A stretch of DNA of 64,000 nucleotides from Streptomyces achromogenes (GCF_030816715.1 NZ_JAUSYH010000001.1:8866001-8930000); one strand, 5' to 3'; positions 17,020 to 26,275 are shown, numbered from the stretch's first letter. The notes: generated by a model from the letters alone, not told the origin. Translations and numbers: made by a program.

Positions 17020-19362
17020 ATGCCGGATACTTTTCGACCGCGCGGCGTGACAGCACAGCGCCGCCCGAGATTCCGGCAGGGCGCTCTGGCCGCCGTGGCC
17101 GCCGCCTCGCTCCTGGTGGGCGTCGCCGGCCCAGCGACCCCGGCCCAGGCAGCGGAGATCACCGATGGCCTGGCTCTCTGGTACAAGCTCGACGCCACCT
17201 CGGGCACCGTGGCGGCGGACGCCTCGGGCAACGGCCGGAACGGAACCGTGAACGGCACCGCCGGCTGGTCGGGTTCCGGGGAAGGGCTCACGTTCAACGG
17301 CTCCGACACCTATATCAAGGTGCCGGACAACATCATGAGCGGCATGAACGCGATCACCGTCTCGATGGACGTGCAGATCGACGCCAACCAGGCCACGCCG
17401 TACTTCCTCTACGGCTTCGGCAACTCCGCCAACGGAGCGGGCAACGGGTACCTGTTCGGCACCGGTAACACGTTCCGGACCGCCATCGCCTCCGGGGCCT
17501 TTTCGACCGAGCAGAACACCCGAACCACCAGCGACCTGCCGCGCTCCGTCTGGAAGCACGTCACCTACACGCAGACCGGCACCACGGGCGTCCTGTACCA
17601 GGACGGGGTGGAGGTGGCCCGCAACACGTCGGTCACCACCACCCCCGGTTCCATCGGATCCGGCATCACGACGGCCAACTACATCGGCAAGTCCCTCTTC
17701 AGCGGTGACAAGCTCTTCAAGGGCAAGATGCGGGACTTCAGGGTCTACAACCGCGCGCTGGCGCCCGGCGAGGTCCTCGAGATCAGCGGGAACACCACGC
17801 ACATCGCCGCGGTCACCCTTCCCTCGCTGAAGATCGACGCCCTCATCGACGACGCCCGTAGCAAGATCACGCTGCCGGTGAAGGAGGGCACGGACCTCAC
17901 CGCGCTCGCCCCGCAGTTCACGCTCGCCCAGGGCGCGTCGATCAGCCCGGCCTCCGGCACGCCGCGCGACTTCACCGCGCCCGTGACGTACGAGGTGACC
18001 GGCTCCGACGGAACGAAGCGCACCTGGACGGTGGAGGCGCTGGTCATGAGGAGCCCGGTCCTGCCGGGGCTCACCGCCGACCCGAACATCGTCCGCTTCG
18101 GCGACACGTATTACATCTACCCGACCACCGACGGCTTCGCGAACTGGAGCGGTACGCAGTTCAAGGCGTACTCGTCCAAGGACCTGGTCCACTGGACCGA
18201 CCACGGTGTCATCCTCGACCTGGGACCGGACGTCAGCTGGGCCGACAACAAGGCGTGGGCGCCCACGATCGAGGAGAAGAACGGCAAGTACTACTTCTAC
18301 TTCTGCGCCAACGGCAACATCGGTGTCGCGGTCTCCGACTCGCCGACCGGCCCGTTCAAGGACGCGCTGGGCAAGCCGCTGCTGAAGGCCGGTGACTACT
18401 CGGGCCAGATGATCGACCCGGCCGTCTTCACCGACGACGACGGGCAGTCGTATCTCTACTGGGGGAACGGCCAGGCGTACGTCGCCCCCCTCAACGCCGA
18501 CATGGTCTCCTTCGACGCCTCGAAGGTCACCAACATCACCCCCAGCGGCTACAGGGAGGGCTCCTTCGTCATCAAGCGCAAGGGCACCTACTACTTGATG
18601 TGGTCGGAGAACGACACCCGGGACGAGAACTACCGGGTCGCCTACGCCACCGGCTCCTCGCCCACCGGTCCCTGGACCAAGCGCGGCGTGATCCTGGAGA
18701 AGGACCTCTCGCTCGGCATCAAGGGCCCCGGACACCACTCAGTGGTGCAGGTACCGGGCACCGACGACTGGTACATCGCCTACCACCGCTTCGCCATCCC
18801 CGGCGGCGACGGCACCCACCGCGAAACCACCATCGACAAGATGGAGTTCGACGCCGACGGCCTGATCAAGAAGGTCGTCCCCACCCTGAGCAGCATCGAC
18901 CCGGTCTCCGGCGGCGTCGCCCTGCCGACGAACACCACCCGCTCGCTCCAGTCCGTCAACTTCCCCGGCCGCTACGCCGTCGTGCGGTCCGACAGCCTCG
19001 GCTACCTCGATCCGGTGACGTCCTCCAGCACGACGGCGGTCAAGCAGAGCGCCACCTTCACGATCGTTCCCGGCCTGGCCGACGGAAGCTGCTACTCGTT
19101 CCGTGACGCGTCCGGCCGCTACCTGCGCCACAAGGACCTCCGGATCCGCGCCGACGCGAGCAACGGCACCACGCTCTTCAACAAGGACGCCACCTACTGC
19201 GCCCGGTCGGGCTCGGCCACCGGTTCGGTCAGCCTGGAGTCTTACAACTACCCCGGCCGCTACATCCGCCACTACAACTACGAGCTGCGCCTCGACACCT
19301 TCCAGGACAACGCCACCTTCCGCGCCGACAGTTCCTTCCAGGCGGTCAACCCCTGGGCCTGA
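17020..19362 (+). CDS. secreted LamG-GH43-AbfB arabinofuranosidase/arabinanase
   Basis: A 780-residue exported enzyme: signal peptide ~1-45 (ending TPAQAAE), a LamG-like concanavalin fold ~50-250 (GLALWYKLDATSGTVAADAS, GKMRDFRVYNRALAPGE), an Ig-like segment ~260-345, GH43 ~350-625 and AbfB ~635-775. The three expected GH43 acids are visible: Asp in LTADPNIVRFGDTYYIYPT, Asp in MIDPAVFTDDDGQSYLYWG and Glu in YREGSFVIKRKGTYYLMWSE. Trefoil repeats include SVNFPGRYAVVRSD and SYNYPGRYIRHYNYELRLD. GAAAGGAG precedes the ATG. A strong terminator follows, closing a two-gene arabinan-degradation unit. Confidence 0.9.
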   Translation: MPDTFRPRGVTAQRRPRFRQGALAAVAAASLLVGVAGPATPAQAAEITDGLALWYKLDATSGTVAADASGNGRNGTVNGTAGWSGSGEGLTFNGSDTYIKVPDNIMSGMNAITVSMDVQIDANQATPYFLYGFGNSANGAGNGYLFGTGNTFRTAIASGAFSTEQNTRTTSDLPRSVWKHVTYTQTGTTGVLYQDGVEVARNTSVTTTPGSIGSGITTANYIGKSLFSGDKLFKGKMRDFRVYNRALAPGEVLEISGNTTHIAAVTLPSLKIDALIDDARSKITLPVKEGTDLTALAPQFTLAQGASISPASGTPRDFTAPVTYEVTGSDGTKRTWTVEALVMRSPVLPGLTADPNIVRFGDTYYIYPTTDGFANWSGTQFKAYSSKDLVHWTDHGVILDLGPDVSWADNKAWAPTIEEKNGKYYFYFCANGNIGVAVSDSPTGPFKDALGKPLLKAGDYSGQMIDPAVFTDDDGQSYLYWGNGQAYVAPLNADMVSFDASKVTNITPSGYREGSFVIKRKGTYYLMWSENDTRDENYRVAYATGSSPTGPWTKRGVILEKDLSLGIKGPGHHSVVQVPGTDDWYIAYHRFAIPGGDGTHRETTIDKMEFDADGLIKKVVPTLSSIDPVSGGVALPTNTTRSLQSVNFPGRYAVVRSDSLGYLDPVTSSSTTAVKQSATFTIVPGLADGSCYSFRDASGRYLRHKDLRIRADASNGTTLFNKDATYCARSGSATGSVSLESYNYPGRYIRHYNYELRLDTFQDNATFRADSSFQAVNPWA

Positions 19363-19379
19363 CCGCATTCCCTCACTCG

Positions 19380-19418
19380 CGGGCTGCCCCGCACGGCTTT
19401 ACCGTGCGGGGCAGCCCG
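19380..19418 (+). terminator. rho-independent-type hairpin after the GH43 genes
   Basis: Perfect 17-bp arms (CGGGCTGCCCCGCACGG and its complement) with a 5-base loop CTTTA start 17 bases after the LamG-GH43 stop. There is no long U tract, as is usual for actinomycete terminators. Confidence 0.88.
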
Positions 19419-19424
19419 TGGGAC

Positions 19425-19939
19425 GGCGCTGTCACGTTGCTGGGCGGGGAGGTGTCTGATGGTGCGTCGTGGCGCCGTGGAGCCCGGTTCCGGGCTGTGC
19501 TCAGGCGGTGGGGGAGGGGCCGGCGGCGCCGGTGATCTGCTCCCGGATTGCGAAGCGGACGGTCATCTCGGCTCGGTAGTCGTCTGCGGGCATCAGGTGG
19601 CTTCAGCTCACCGTTGATCTTGATGAAGACCTCGTCAAGGTGCCGCTTGTCGCCGGTCCGGGGCCGGCGACGGCGTAGTCCGTTCGCCTAGGCCTGGCCG
19701 AACTTGGCGCACCAGCGGCGGATGGTCTCGTACGAGACGATGATCCCGCGCTCGAACATCAGCTCCTCGACCTCACGGAAGCAGAGCGGGAACCGGAAGT
19801 ACAGCCACACGCAGTGGGAGATCACCTCGACCGGGTACCGGTGCCCCTTGCACGACAGCGGCCCGACCCCCACGAACAGCCCCCTCCGGCACGATCAACC
19901 AGAAGATCATCCCACCCGGTCAACCAACGTGACAGCGTC
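19425..19939 (-). mobile_element. internally deleted IS6-family element
   Basis: Both ends carry the GGCGCTGTCACGTTG repeat in inverted orientation (19425 and the complement ending near 19937). The transposase start (KGHRYPVEVISHCVWLYFRF, EVEELMFERGIIVSYETIRR) is read from 19873 to 19688. Then LDEVFIKING jumps directly to sequence matching the 3' end of the intact copies, so almost all of the DDE core is deleted. The result is a ~515-bp non-autonomous element with two ends. It interrupts the IS5-like transposase to its right. I found no clear 8-bp target duplication. Confidence 0.75.
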
Positions 19940-20410
19940 CTCCCGGTCCTTGCGTCCGGCGGCCGGTCGGCGGACCCGGATCTCGGTGCCGTCGATGATC
20001 CCGGTCTGCCCGCTCGCACCGAGACAGTCGACGACCTCGGCGAGGGTACGCAGCCTGCTGCCGGGCGCGACAGTGCAGCCGCGCGCCGCCAGCAAGGGTC
20101 GTAGCTCACCAATTGCGCGCGTGATGGTGGAGCGGTCGACAGCGAACCAGCAGGCTAGCACATCGTGCGTGCCGCCATGCCGCAGGTGAACGAGGGTGGC
20201 CAGCAGGCTGTCGACGAAGACCAGCTTGTGCTTCGCCCCGGCCCCGACCGCCCGGCGTCGAGAGTGCGACATGAGAACGGCCTGATGCCGCTCGTGCCAC
20301 AACGGGCCGATCTCAGCGGCGAGTTCAGCGATCACATCCGGCGACAAGCCCGTGATCCGCTGGCTCCGAACGATGGCTGCACGCGCTCGAGTCCCCACCA
20401 CGGAAGCCAT
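19940..20410 (-). pseudogene. IS5-like (DDE_Tnp_4 type) transposase, 3' end lost
   Basis: The ATG at 20410 opens a 5'-intact transposase frame: GLSPDVIAELAAEIGPLWHE, AGAKHKLVFVDSLLATLVHL, HDVLACWFAVDRSTITRAIG, DCLGASGQTGIIDGTEIRVR. HGGTHDVLACWF-VDRSTITR is the helix-turn-helix block and IIDGTEIRV contains the first catalytic Asp. It ends abruptly at the IS6 end near 19940, and the second half is not found to the left of that element. It is dead. Confidence 0.72.
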
Positions 20411-20524
20411 GATCGACGATCACGACTTCACCTCGCCACCGCCAACCATGCACGAGCTCGTTAGGTGCGCCGTAGTCGGCGACCGAAGGGCTGTCGAACC
20501 TCGGCGCATCCACGAAACAGGAGG

Positions 20525-20636
20525 ACATCACCGGCGTCGCTGGCCTCTCCACCACCGGCTGAGCACCGCCCGGAACCCGGCTCCGCCACGCCGCAACACC
20601 ATCAGACACCTACCCCCGCAACAACGTGACAGCGCC
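20525..20636 (+). mobile_element. IS6-family 3'-end fragment
   Basis: About 110 bp match, in the opposite orientation, the 3' terminal part of the IS6 elements at 19425 and 54558, ending with the terminal repeat CAACGTGACAGCGCC. The 3' end of the broken MFS gene is replaced by this fragment. Confidence 0.65.
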
Positions 20637-21687
20637 TCTGAGCGGCTCGGCAGCAGTGCCACCGCCAGGGCGGGCACTGCGGCGAGGACCAGCCAGGGCA
20701 CGGAAGGTGGCAGGTCCAGGTCGAGCAGGGAGCGGTGACCGAGCTGCCAACGAGAACGATCAGGCCGGAGACCGAGGACAGCGCGCCGGTGTAGGGGCCG
20801 ATGCGGCCGTCTTCGGCAAGGTCGGGCACCCAGGCGCGGGCGGCGGGGACGACCAGCATCTGGCCGAGGGTGAGCAGGACGACGTACGCGGCAGCGGGCA
20901 ACATCCCGCTACACCCGTCCAGCCGGAGGGCTGAGCCGCGGCCACGACAGCGAAATCGGACGCGATGAGCAGCAGCCCGGCGATCATTGAGCGGCGCACG
21001 CCGATCCGGTCAGCTGCCCAGCGCGTGACGGGCAGTTGGGCGCAGACACCCAGCAGGGAGGACAGGGCGAACAGCCAGGACAGGGCCGCCTGGGAGCCGG
21101 TCGCGCGCCGCACCTCCTCCGGCAGGGCGAGGTAGAGCTGGTTGCAGGCGAGCAGATAGGCGCAGCACAGGGCGAGAAAGCGGCGGTTGCGCAGCAGCAC
21201 GCCCGAGTGCGTGAACCGTGGCCCTCCTCCTCCCAGATCACTGCCTGCCGGGCCACTTCGGACTCCACCGCCGGTGAGAACAGCGCGGCGGTGAAGCCGA
21301 TGAGGAGCACCGCGCCGATCACCGTCCAGGTCTGCTCCGCACACCCCAGCCAGGCGAACCCGGCGGCCCGCAGCACGCAGCCGGCCAGCACGATCGGGCG
21401 CACGCCATAGCGGTCGACGAGTGCGCCGCCGACGACGAAGAGGCCCTGCTGGCTGAAGGTCCGCAGACCCAGGACGAAGCCGACCATCCGCCCCGCCATG
21501 GCGAGCGCGGTGCCGAGAGTGCTCGGCCAGGAACCGGCAGGACGGCGAAGAAGCCGATGTTGAAGGTGAGTTGCGTCAGGATCAGCAGCCGCAGGAGCGG
21601 TGACAGGTGCTTCCAGGTCCGCTCGCGCCCACGCTTCTCGGACCGTACTGTTCGGCGCGTCAGAACGCGGGGGATGAGATCGGTCAA
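20637..21687 (-). pseudogene. MFS drug-type transporter, three frameshifts and C-truncated
   Basis: Four frame segments read in order give an MFS permease. They are MTDLIPRVLTRRTVR with LLRLLILTQLTFNIGFFAVL; then GTALAMAGRMVGFVLGLRTF and GGALVDRYGVRPIVLAGCVL; then FLALCCAYLLACNQLYLAL and RWAADRIGVRRSMIAGLLLI; then AAAYVVLLTLGQMLVVPAAR. VDRYGVRP and ADRIGVRRS are the MFS loop motifs. Shifts lie near 21535, 21225 and 20905, and the C-terminus is cut by the IS6 fragment. It is certainly inactive. Confidence 0.8.
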
Positions 21688-22066
21688 TGAGGGTGTCCGT
21701 CAGTTTCTGGGTGGTGTGAGTACGGGCGTTCGCGGTGGCTCCGGCACTGTCTGCACCGTCCTGCGGGGATGGTCCTTGGGCGCTCCCGGCTGGGCCTACG
21801 CCCGCCGCCTCAGCCTGGGGATGCGAACCCCGTCGGCTGCTGTAACCGCGAGCGTCCCGAGCAGGGCCAGGACGGCAGCCGGGGCAAGGACGGCCCAGGG
21901 GCGCGTACGGCATACGGCTGGTTCTCGGCGAGTAGCAGGCCTCATTCGGGGGAGGGGGCTGGGCACCGAGGCCGAGGAAGCTGAGCTACTAGCGACTCCT
22001 CCGCCTCACCACATAGGACACCGTCTGACGCTGAGTCCCTTCGCGAGTGGACAGTTCAGCAGATGA
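21688..22066. other. No gene recognised (379 bp)
   Basis: Upstream of the broken MFS gene and downstream of the amine-oxidase operon. Open frames here have no family match and no ribosome site that I trust. Confidence 0.5.
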
Positions 22067-22116
22067 CCGACGGTCGTTGCGGGACATCATCAGATGAGTC
22101 CGGCAACGACTGTCGG
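22067..22116 (-). terminator. imperfect hairpin downstream of the amine-oxidase operon
   Basis: Arms CCGACGGTCGTTGCGGGAC (22067-22085) and GTCCGGCAACGACTGTCGG (22098-22116) pair at 17 of 19 positions with a 12-base loop, about 50 bases beyond the oxidase stop. Confidence 0.55.
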
Positions 22117-22165
22117 TCGAACGGCGATACCGGCGCTCCTGCGCCGGGGCGGCGGACGTGGGAGG

Positions 22166-23311
22166 CTACCTGGTCTTGAACCGGTCCGGACGCACGAAGT
22201 CCAGGCCTTCGATGGTCTGCTTGCCTAGCGCCTCGTGTGCGGCGATGTGGCCATAGCCGGTGGCCATCTTGAAGCCCTTTCCGGAGAATCCGGTGGCACA
22301 GTAGACCCTGCTGTTCTCATCCAGCCAGCCGAGGAGGGGGTGCCTGTCCTCGGTGAAAAGGTCGGGAAAAGCGTCGGAGCGCACGATGGTGGGGATCAGA
22401 CCGGGGAAGAATTCGGTGACGGTCTCGGTGACCTTCTCGACTTCTTCCGGGGTGAGTTCTCTGGGCATGGAGTCCGGGTCGGGGGTTGCCCTTGCGCGTC
22501 CCCTCAGGGGTGCGTCCACTGATGCCTTGACCGTCACGCCATCGAGGGCGGGTGCGCCGTACATGGAGCGATCGTCGTACTGCCGGCTGAAGATGGGGAA
22601 GTTCTCTGGCGAGAAGTGTGTGCCGTCCTGGGCGATGAACCAGGTCAGGACGATCCGATGGGTTTCCGTGACGGCCTTGAGGTGGTCGGGCATGAGCTTT
22701 CGGGACCAGCCGCCGGAGGCGACGATGACCTTCTCGAACGTCCAGGTCCTGTCGCCCGAGGTGACGACCACGCCGTGTGCGGTTTCGGTGATGCTGTCCA
22801 CGGGTGTGTTCTGATGGACGGTGGCGCCGCCTGCCTGGGCTGCCGCGACGGCGGCGCTGACGGCGCGGTCGGTGCGCAGGACGCCGGCGTGGGGGTCATA
22901 GATGGCGCAGTCGTCGGGGCGGAGGTTGTGCTGGGGGTAGCGTTCCGCTATCTCCTCCCGGCTGAGGACGTAGTGCTCGGCTCCGGTGATGCGCGCTGTC
23001 TCGAGGAGGCTGTTGATGAAGCTGCTGTTCGTCGTCCCGATGGTCAGACCCCCGGTAGGTGTGAAAATCTCCTGCCCGGTTTCCGCTTCGAGCTCGGCCC
23101 AGAGGCTGCGGGAGCGTTCCATGATGGGGTAGTAGTCGGGTTTCCCGAAGTAGATCGTGCGGAGCAAGCGGGTGTCCCCGCCCACGGCACTGCGGCCGTG
23201 GGCCGGGGTGGCGGCCTCGAAGCCCACTACCGAGTCGGACAGTCGGGAGGCCTGCCACAGGGCCATACTTCCGATGCTGCCCAAGCCGATGACTGCGAGT
23301 TTTGCGTCCAT
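22166..23311 (-). CDS. FAD-dependent amine oxidase, monomeric sarcosine oxidase / N-methyltryptophan oxidase type
   Basis: A 381-residue DAO-family flavoprotein. The start MDAKLAVIGLGSIGSMALWQ is a Rossmann GxGxxG. SAVGGDTRLLRTIYF is the substrate-side motif of monomeric sarcosine and N-methyltryptophan oxidases, and YCATGFSGKGFKMATGYG is the C-terminal flavin block. The Cys that holds FAD covalently in MSOX appears replaced (the region reads VRSDAFPDLFTEDRHPLLG), so flavin binding may be non-covalent. It would oxidise an N-methyl or primary amino acid to an imine plus hydrogen peroxide. It is last gene of the leftward operon, 20 bases after the second oxidase. Confidence 0.87.
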   Translation of the reverse strand: MDAKLAVIGLGSIGSMALWQASRLSDSVVGFEAATPAHGRSAVGGDTRLLRTIYFGKPDYYPIMERSRSLWAELEAETGQEIFTPTGGLTIGTTNSSFINSLLETARITGAEHYVLSREEIAERYPQHNLRPDDCAIYDPHAGVLRTDRAVSAAVAAAQAGGATVHQNTPVDSITETAHGVVVTSGDRTWTFEKVIVASGGWSRKLMPDHLKAVTETHRIVLTWFIAQDGTHFSPENFPIFSRQYDDRSMYGAPALDGVTVKASVDAPLRGRARATPDPDSMPRELTPEEVEKVTETVTEFFPGLIPTIVRSDAFPDLFTEDRHPLLGWLDENSRVYCATGFSGKGFKMATGYGHIAAHEALGKQTIEGLDFVRPDRFKTR

Positions 23312-23330
23312 GAGAGCAGTTGCCTTTTCT

Positions 23331-24734
23331 TTACTCGTGAAGTCCGGCGAGTCTGCTGCCGAATCTGGCCAGGAGTGAGGTCTTGCTGGAACCCCTGCGC
23401 TCTTCCCATTGGTCGGCAACGCCGAAGAGCCGGTACATGGCGTGAACGCCCAGCCAGCGGATGGGTTCCGGTTCCCACTTGCGTGCCCGGTAGCCGACCC
23501 AGGGAAGGGTGGTCCGTTCGGATTCCTTCTCGAAGGCGAGCTCCACGAGAGTCCTGCCGCCGACATAGGCCGACGTGACGCCGTGTCCGGCGTAGCCGGT
23601 GGACGAGCCGATCCCCGATGCCGGGTCCCAGTGCACGCCGCCGTTCCAGTCCCGCGTGACGCCCAGGACCCCTGACCAGGCGTGGTCCACCTCGAAGGGG
23701 ATGCTCGGGAAGAAGGTACTGAGCTTCTGCGAGATCAGGTCGATGGTGGACTGGGCGGTCGCACCGGCTCCCCCTGTGCCGGACCCGAGGCGGTAGGGGA
23801 CACCGCGGCCCCCCATGGCGATGCGGCCGTCCGATGTCCGCTGGGCGTAGATGAAGGTGTGAGCGGAGTCGCTGAGGCATTGGAGCCCGTCCCAGCCGAT
23901 CTCCTGCCATGCCTCCTCCGGCAGGGGCTTGGTCACGATCAACGAGGAGTTGACCGGAATCAGGGTCCGGCTGCCGAGCAGCTGTCCCGAATAGCCTTCG
24001 GTGCAGATGAACGTCCTGGCCGCGCTGACGCGTCCGTCGGCCAAGGTGAGGGTCTTGTCCCCGACACGGTCCACTCGGCTGCCCTCGAAGATCCTTACTC
24101 CCGTGGAGGTCAGGGTGTCGGCGAGGCCGTAGACGAGCTTCGCGGGGTGGAACCGCGCGCAGTGCTTGTAGAAGAGCCCGCCATGGACGGTGGAGATGTC
24201 GATCCGGCTCCGGAACTCGTCCCGGTCCAGCAGGTGGACTTCGTCTTCGGTCAACCCGTACTTCAGGTCGGCATCACGCCTGGTGACAAGCCGGCCCAGC
24301 CCTGCCCGAGTGTGAGCGGCGACGAGCGCGCCACCCTTGTGCTGATCGGCGTTGATGCCCTCGGCCTGGAGGATGTCCAGGACCGCGTCGACGCCGGCGA
24401 CGAACTCCTGCTGCAGTGCCCGGCTCGCTTCCAGCCCGCCCCCGGCGCGGGCGAAGGTGGCACGGTTCCCTGGGGGCATCGCCGAGAGCCAGCCACCGTT
24501 GCGTCCTGACGCGCCGTAGCCCACCTGTTCGGCCTCGAAGACGGCGACCGAGAGCGACGGTTCGAGCTTCTTGGCGAAGTACGCCGCCCACAGGCCGGTG
24601 TAGCCGCCGCCGATAATGGCCACGTCCACGGAGTCCTGGCCGGTGAAGCGGGGGAACGACGGCCTCTTGTCGGCCAGCCCGGCCACCCAGAAGCCGAGCT
24701 CTCCGTTTCGCGGTGGTGCCGCATGGGCGTTCAT
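23331..24734 (-). CDS. FAD-dependent amine oxidase, gamma-glutamylputrescine-oxidase-like
   Basis: A 467-residue DAO-family protein of the PuuB/OrdL type: VDVAIIGGGYTGLWAAYFAK (FAD site near residue 40), FEAEQVGYGASGRNGGWLSA, FYKHCARFHPAKLVYGLADT, SSTGYAGHGVTSAYVGGRTL. It is predicted to oxidise an amine or amino acid to an imine or aldehyde with peroxide. AAGGAC lies eight bases before the ATG. It sits between RidA and the SoxA-like oxidase on one strand, and RidA proteins commonly hydrolyse the imines such oxidases release. The substrate is unknown. Confidence 0.88.
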   Translation of the reverse strand: MNAHAAPPRNGELGFWVAGLADKRPSFPRFTGQDSVDVAIIGGGYTGLWAAYFAKKLEPSLSVAVFEAEQVGYGASGRNGGWLSAMPPGNRATFARAGGGLEASRALQQEFVAGVDAVLDILQAEGINADQHKGGALVAAHTRAGLGRLVTRRDADLKYGLTEDEVHLLDRDEFRSRIDISTVHGGLFYKHCARFHPAKLVYGLADTLTSTGVRIFEGSRVDRVGDKTLTLADGRVSAARTFICTEGYSGQLLGSRTLIPVNSSLIVTKPLPEEAWQEIGWDGLQCLSDSAHTFIYAQRTSDGRIAMGGRGVPYRLGSGTGGAGATAQSTIDLISQKLSTFFPSIPFEVDHAWSGVLGVTRDWNGGVHWDPASGIGSSTGYAGHGVTSAYVGGRTLVELAFEKESERTTLPWVGYRARKWEPEPIRWLGVHAMYRLFGVADQWEERRGSSKTSLLARFGSRLAGLHE

Positions 24735-24759
24735 GGTGCGTCCTTCTTCTGTGTCTGGG

Positions 24760-24905
24760 ACCCGGGGGGCGGGGCTGGAAGGCGGTGCAGCTGCCGTCGG
24801 CGGAGAGGGTTGCCCGGTTGAGGTAGGAGGACTCCGACGACGCGAGGCGGAACGGCGTCGGCGATCTCCTCGGCAGTGGCGGCGCGTCGGACTGGGATCA
24901 GCCCC
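24760..24905 (-). pseudogene. SDR C-terminal remnant
   Basis: Between the RidA and oxidase genes the minus strand reads RRAATAEEIADAV, shifts frame, then LASSESSYLNRATLSADGS and a CTAF end. This is the last ~45 residues of a short-chain dehydrogenase; compare RLATPEEVADAVLFFASAES in the intact SDR at 33195. The rest of the gene is gone, apparently removed by a deletion inside the operon. Confidence 0.65.
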
Positions 24906-24960
24906 TCACGCGGTGCCTGGGGAAGCCGGTTCACCGCCGCCGCTCACGATCGGCTCGTCG

Positions 24961-25276
24961 CTAGACCGCGGTGCAGATCATCTGGATCTCGACCGGACTG
25001 TTGAGCGGTAGCCCGGCGACGCCGATAGCGGTGCGGGCGTGCCGGCCGTTCTCGCCCAGTACCTCGATGAGCAGTTCACTGGCCGCGTTGGCGACCTGTG
25101 ACTGGAGACCGAAGTCCGGCGTGCTGGCCACGAAGACCAGAATCTGCACGAGACGGACCCGGTCCAGGTCGCCGACCGCCTGCACTGCGGCGGCGAGCGC
25201 GTTGAGCGCGGCATGGCGTGCGAGCTCCTGCGCGGTCTCCAGCTCCACGTCCCGCCCGACGACGCCCTGGCCCAGC
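24961..25276 (-). repeat. inverted repeat, left arm (RidA 3' half)
   Basis: 316 bp that recur on the opposite strand at 31577-31892. I count about nine mismatches, some 97% identity, while the remaining 5' 170 bp of the two genes are clearly diverged. Confidence 0.88.
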
Positions 25277-25446
25277 AGTTCTCCGGCCTTGAAGGGAAGC
25301 TGGCCGGAGAGGTGGATGCTGGACCCCACCGTCCGGTGGGGCACGAGGTACGTGCTGTCGGCGAGGACGGGTAGCGTCAGTCCTAGGGCTCGGAGCCTTT
25401 CCGCAGCCGAGTCGCCCTTGACGGTTTGCGGCAGGGGCAGACTCAT
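24961..25446 (-). CDS. RidA/YjgF-family imine deaminase (left copy)
   Basis: A 161-residue protein of the Rid superfamily (YER057c/UK114 type): SSIHLSGQLPFKAGELLGQG, ARHAALNALAAAVQAVGDLD, NGRHARTAIGVAGLPLNSPV and EIQMICTAV. In the family the conserved Arg (here in HARTAIGV) binds the carboxylate of imino acids. RidA proteins hydrolyse reactive enamines and imines made by PLP enzymes and flavin oxidases. The ATG at 25446 has AAGG upstream. It is the second gene of the leftward operon, after the HAD gene and before two amine oxidases. The last 316 bp nearly match the RidA gene at 31407. Confidence 0.9.
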   Translation of the reverse strand: MSLPLPQTVKGDSAAERLRALGLTLPVLADSTYLVPHRTVGSSIHLSGQLPFKAGELLGQGVVGRDVELETAQELARHAALNALAAAVQAVGDLDRVRLVQILVFVASTPDFGLQSQVANAASELLIEVLGENGRHARTAIGVAGLPLNSPVEIQMICTAV

Positions 25447-25492
25447 GCCGCCGCCTTGCTGCGCACCATTTCTTCGGTTCTCCTCTCGGGTG

Positions 25493-26173
25493 TCAGGGGC
25501 GCGGCAGGCCGAAGAGGACCGGGAGGTCGGCGATGTCGGTGATCCGCTCGTAGCCGAGCCAGTGCTCGTCGTGCTCGAAGCCGCGATCGACATACACCTT
25601 GTTCTTGATGCCCATGATCGCCGCGGAGCGCAGGTCGTACATCGGGCTCGCGGACACGTGCACGAGCTCGTCGGGTGTCACGCCGAGCTTGTCGAGCATG
25701 TAGTCGAAGGCGCCGAGTCGCGGCTTGTAGACGCCCATCTCCTCGGCGCTGATGACGACCTCGAACGGGGCCTTGAGGTTCTCCGCGAGACGCACGGCAT
25801 GCGCGGTGTCGCTGTTCGTGATGATGACCAGCGGGACCGCCTCGGCCAGGCGGTTCAGCGCCTCGGTGACGCCCGGGTACGGGCCCCAGGTGGGGATGGT
25901 CTCGTACACCGCCCGCGCGTCTTCCTCGCGGTGCTCGAGACCGACCTTGCGCGAGGCGCGTTCCATGGAGCGGGCGACGACCTGGTGGAACGGCTGGTAG
26001 GCGCCCGTGCACTCGTCGATCCGGTACGCCTTGCAGATCCGCAGGAACTCATCGGCGACCTCGGGCGGCAGCCGGTCGCCCAGAACCTCACGCATCGTGT
26101 CGTTGATGCTGAACTTGATCAACGTTCCGTTCATGTCGAACGTCACGAACTTGGGCTTGACGTCGAATCCCAC
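25493..26173 (-). CDS. HAD hydrolase, haloacid dehalogenase type II-like
   Basis: A 226-residue HAD enzyme. Motif I is FVTFDMNGTLIKF with the nucleophile Asp. Motif II is the Ser/Thr of VIITNSD, motif III the Lys of VYKPRLGAFDYML, and motif IV is MYDLRSAAIMG. Size and motif spacing match (S)-2-haloacid dehalogenases, but many HAD members act on phosphates, so the reaction is open. The GTG at 26173 follows AGGAGG. It is first gene of the leftward catabolic operon, with a promoter and three palindromic operators directly upstream. Confidence 0.86.
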   Translation of the reverse strand: MGFDVKPKFVTFDMNGTLIKFSINDTMREVLGDRLPPEVADEFLRICKAYRIDECTGAYQPFHQVVARSMERASRKVGLEHREEDARAVYETIPTWGPYPGVTEALNRLAEAVPLVIITNSDTAHAVRLAENLKAPFEVVISAEEMGVYKPRLGAFDYMLDKLGVTPDELVHVSASPMYDLRSAAIMGIKNKVYVDRGFEHDEHWLGYERITDIADLPVLFGLPRP

Positions 26174-26212
26174 TGGTTCCTCCTAGTGTTCAGCGGAGCA
26201 GTCCGAGCAATC

Positions 26213-26271
26213 TGGTCGATTGTCGACCATCCTTCAGTCGATTGTCGACCAATTGAGGTCGACTGTCAACA
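26213..26271 (-). promoter_or_regulatory. Promoter of the leftward operon with three GntR-type operators
   Basis: On the minus strand TTGACA (26269-26264) and GACAAT (26246-26241) are 17 bp apart. Three 17-bp sites overlap them: TGGTCGATTGTCGACCA at 26213-26229 (a perfect palindrome), CAGTCGATTGTCGACCA at 26235-26251 and GAGGTCGACTGTCAACA at 26255-26271. Relatives of this site lie at 29787 and 31238. Confidence 0.75.
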
Positions 26272-26275
26272 GCGG

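Noticed and set aside
16402..18738. 778-codon open frame on the minus strand under the GH43 genes
   Set aside because: It is the antisense shadow of two clearly identified GC-rich genes and has no family features or ribosome site.
15490..19362. The AbfB domains as ricin-type lectins
   Set aside because: The trefoil repeats have the SYNYPGRYIRH pattern of AbfB/CBM42, not the QxW repeats of ricin domains.
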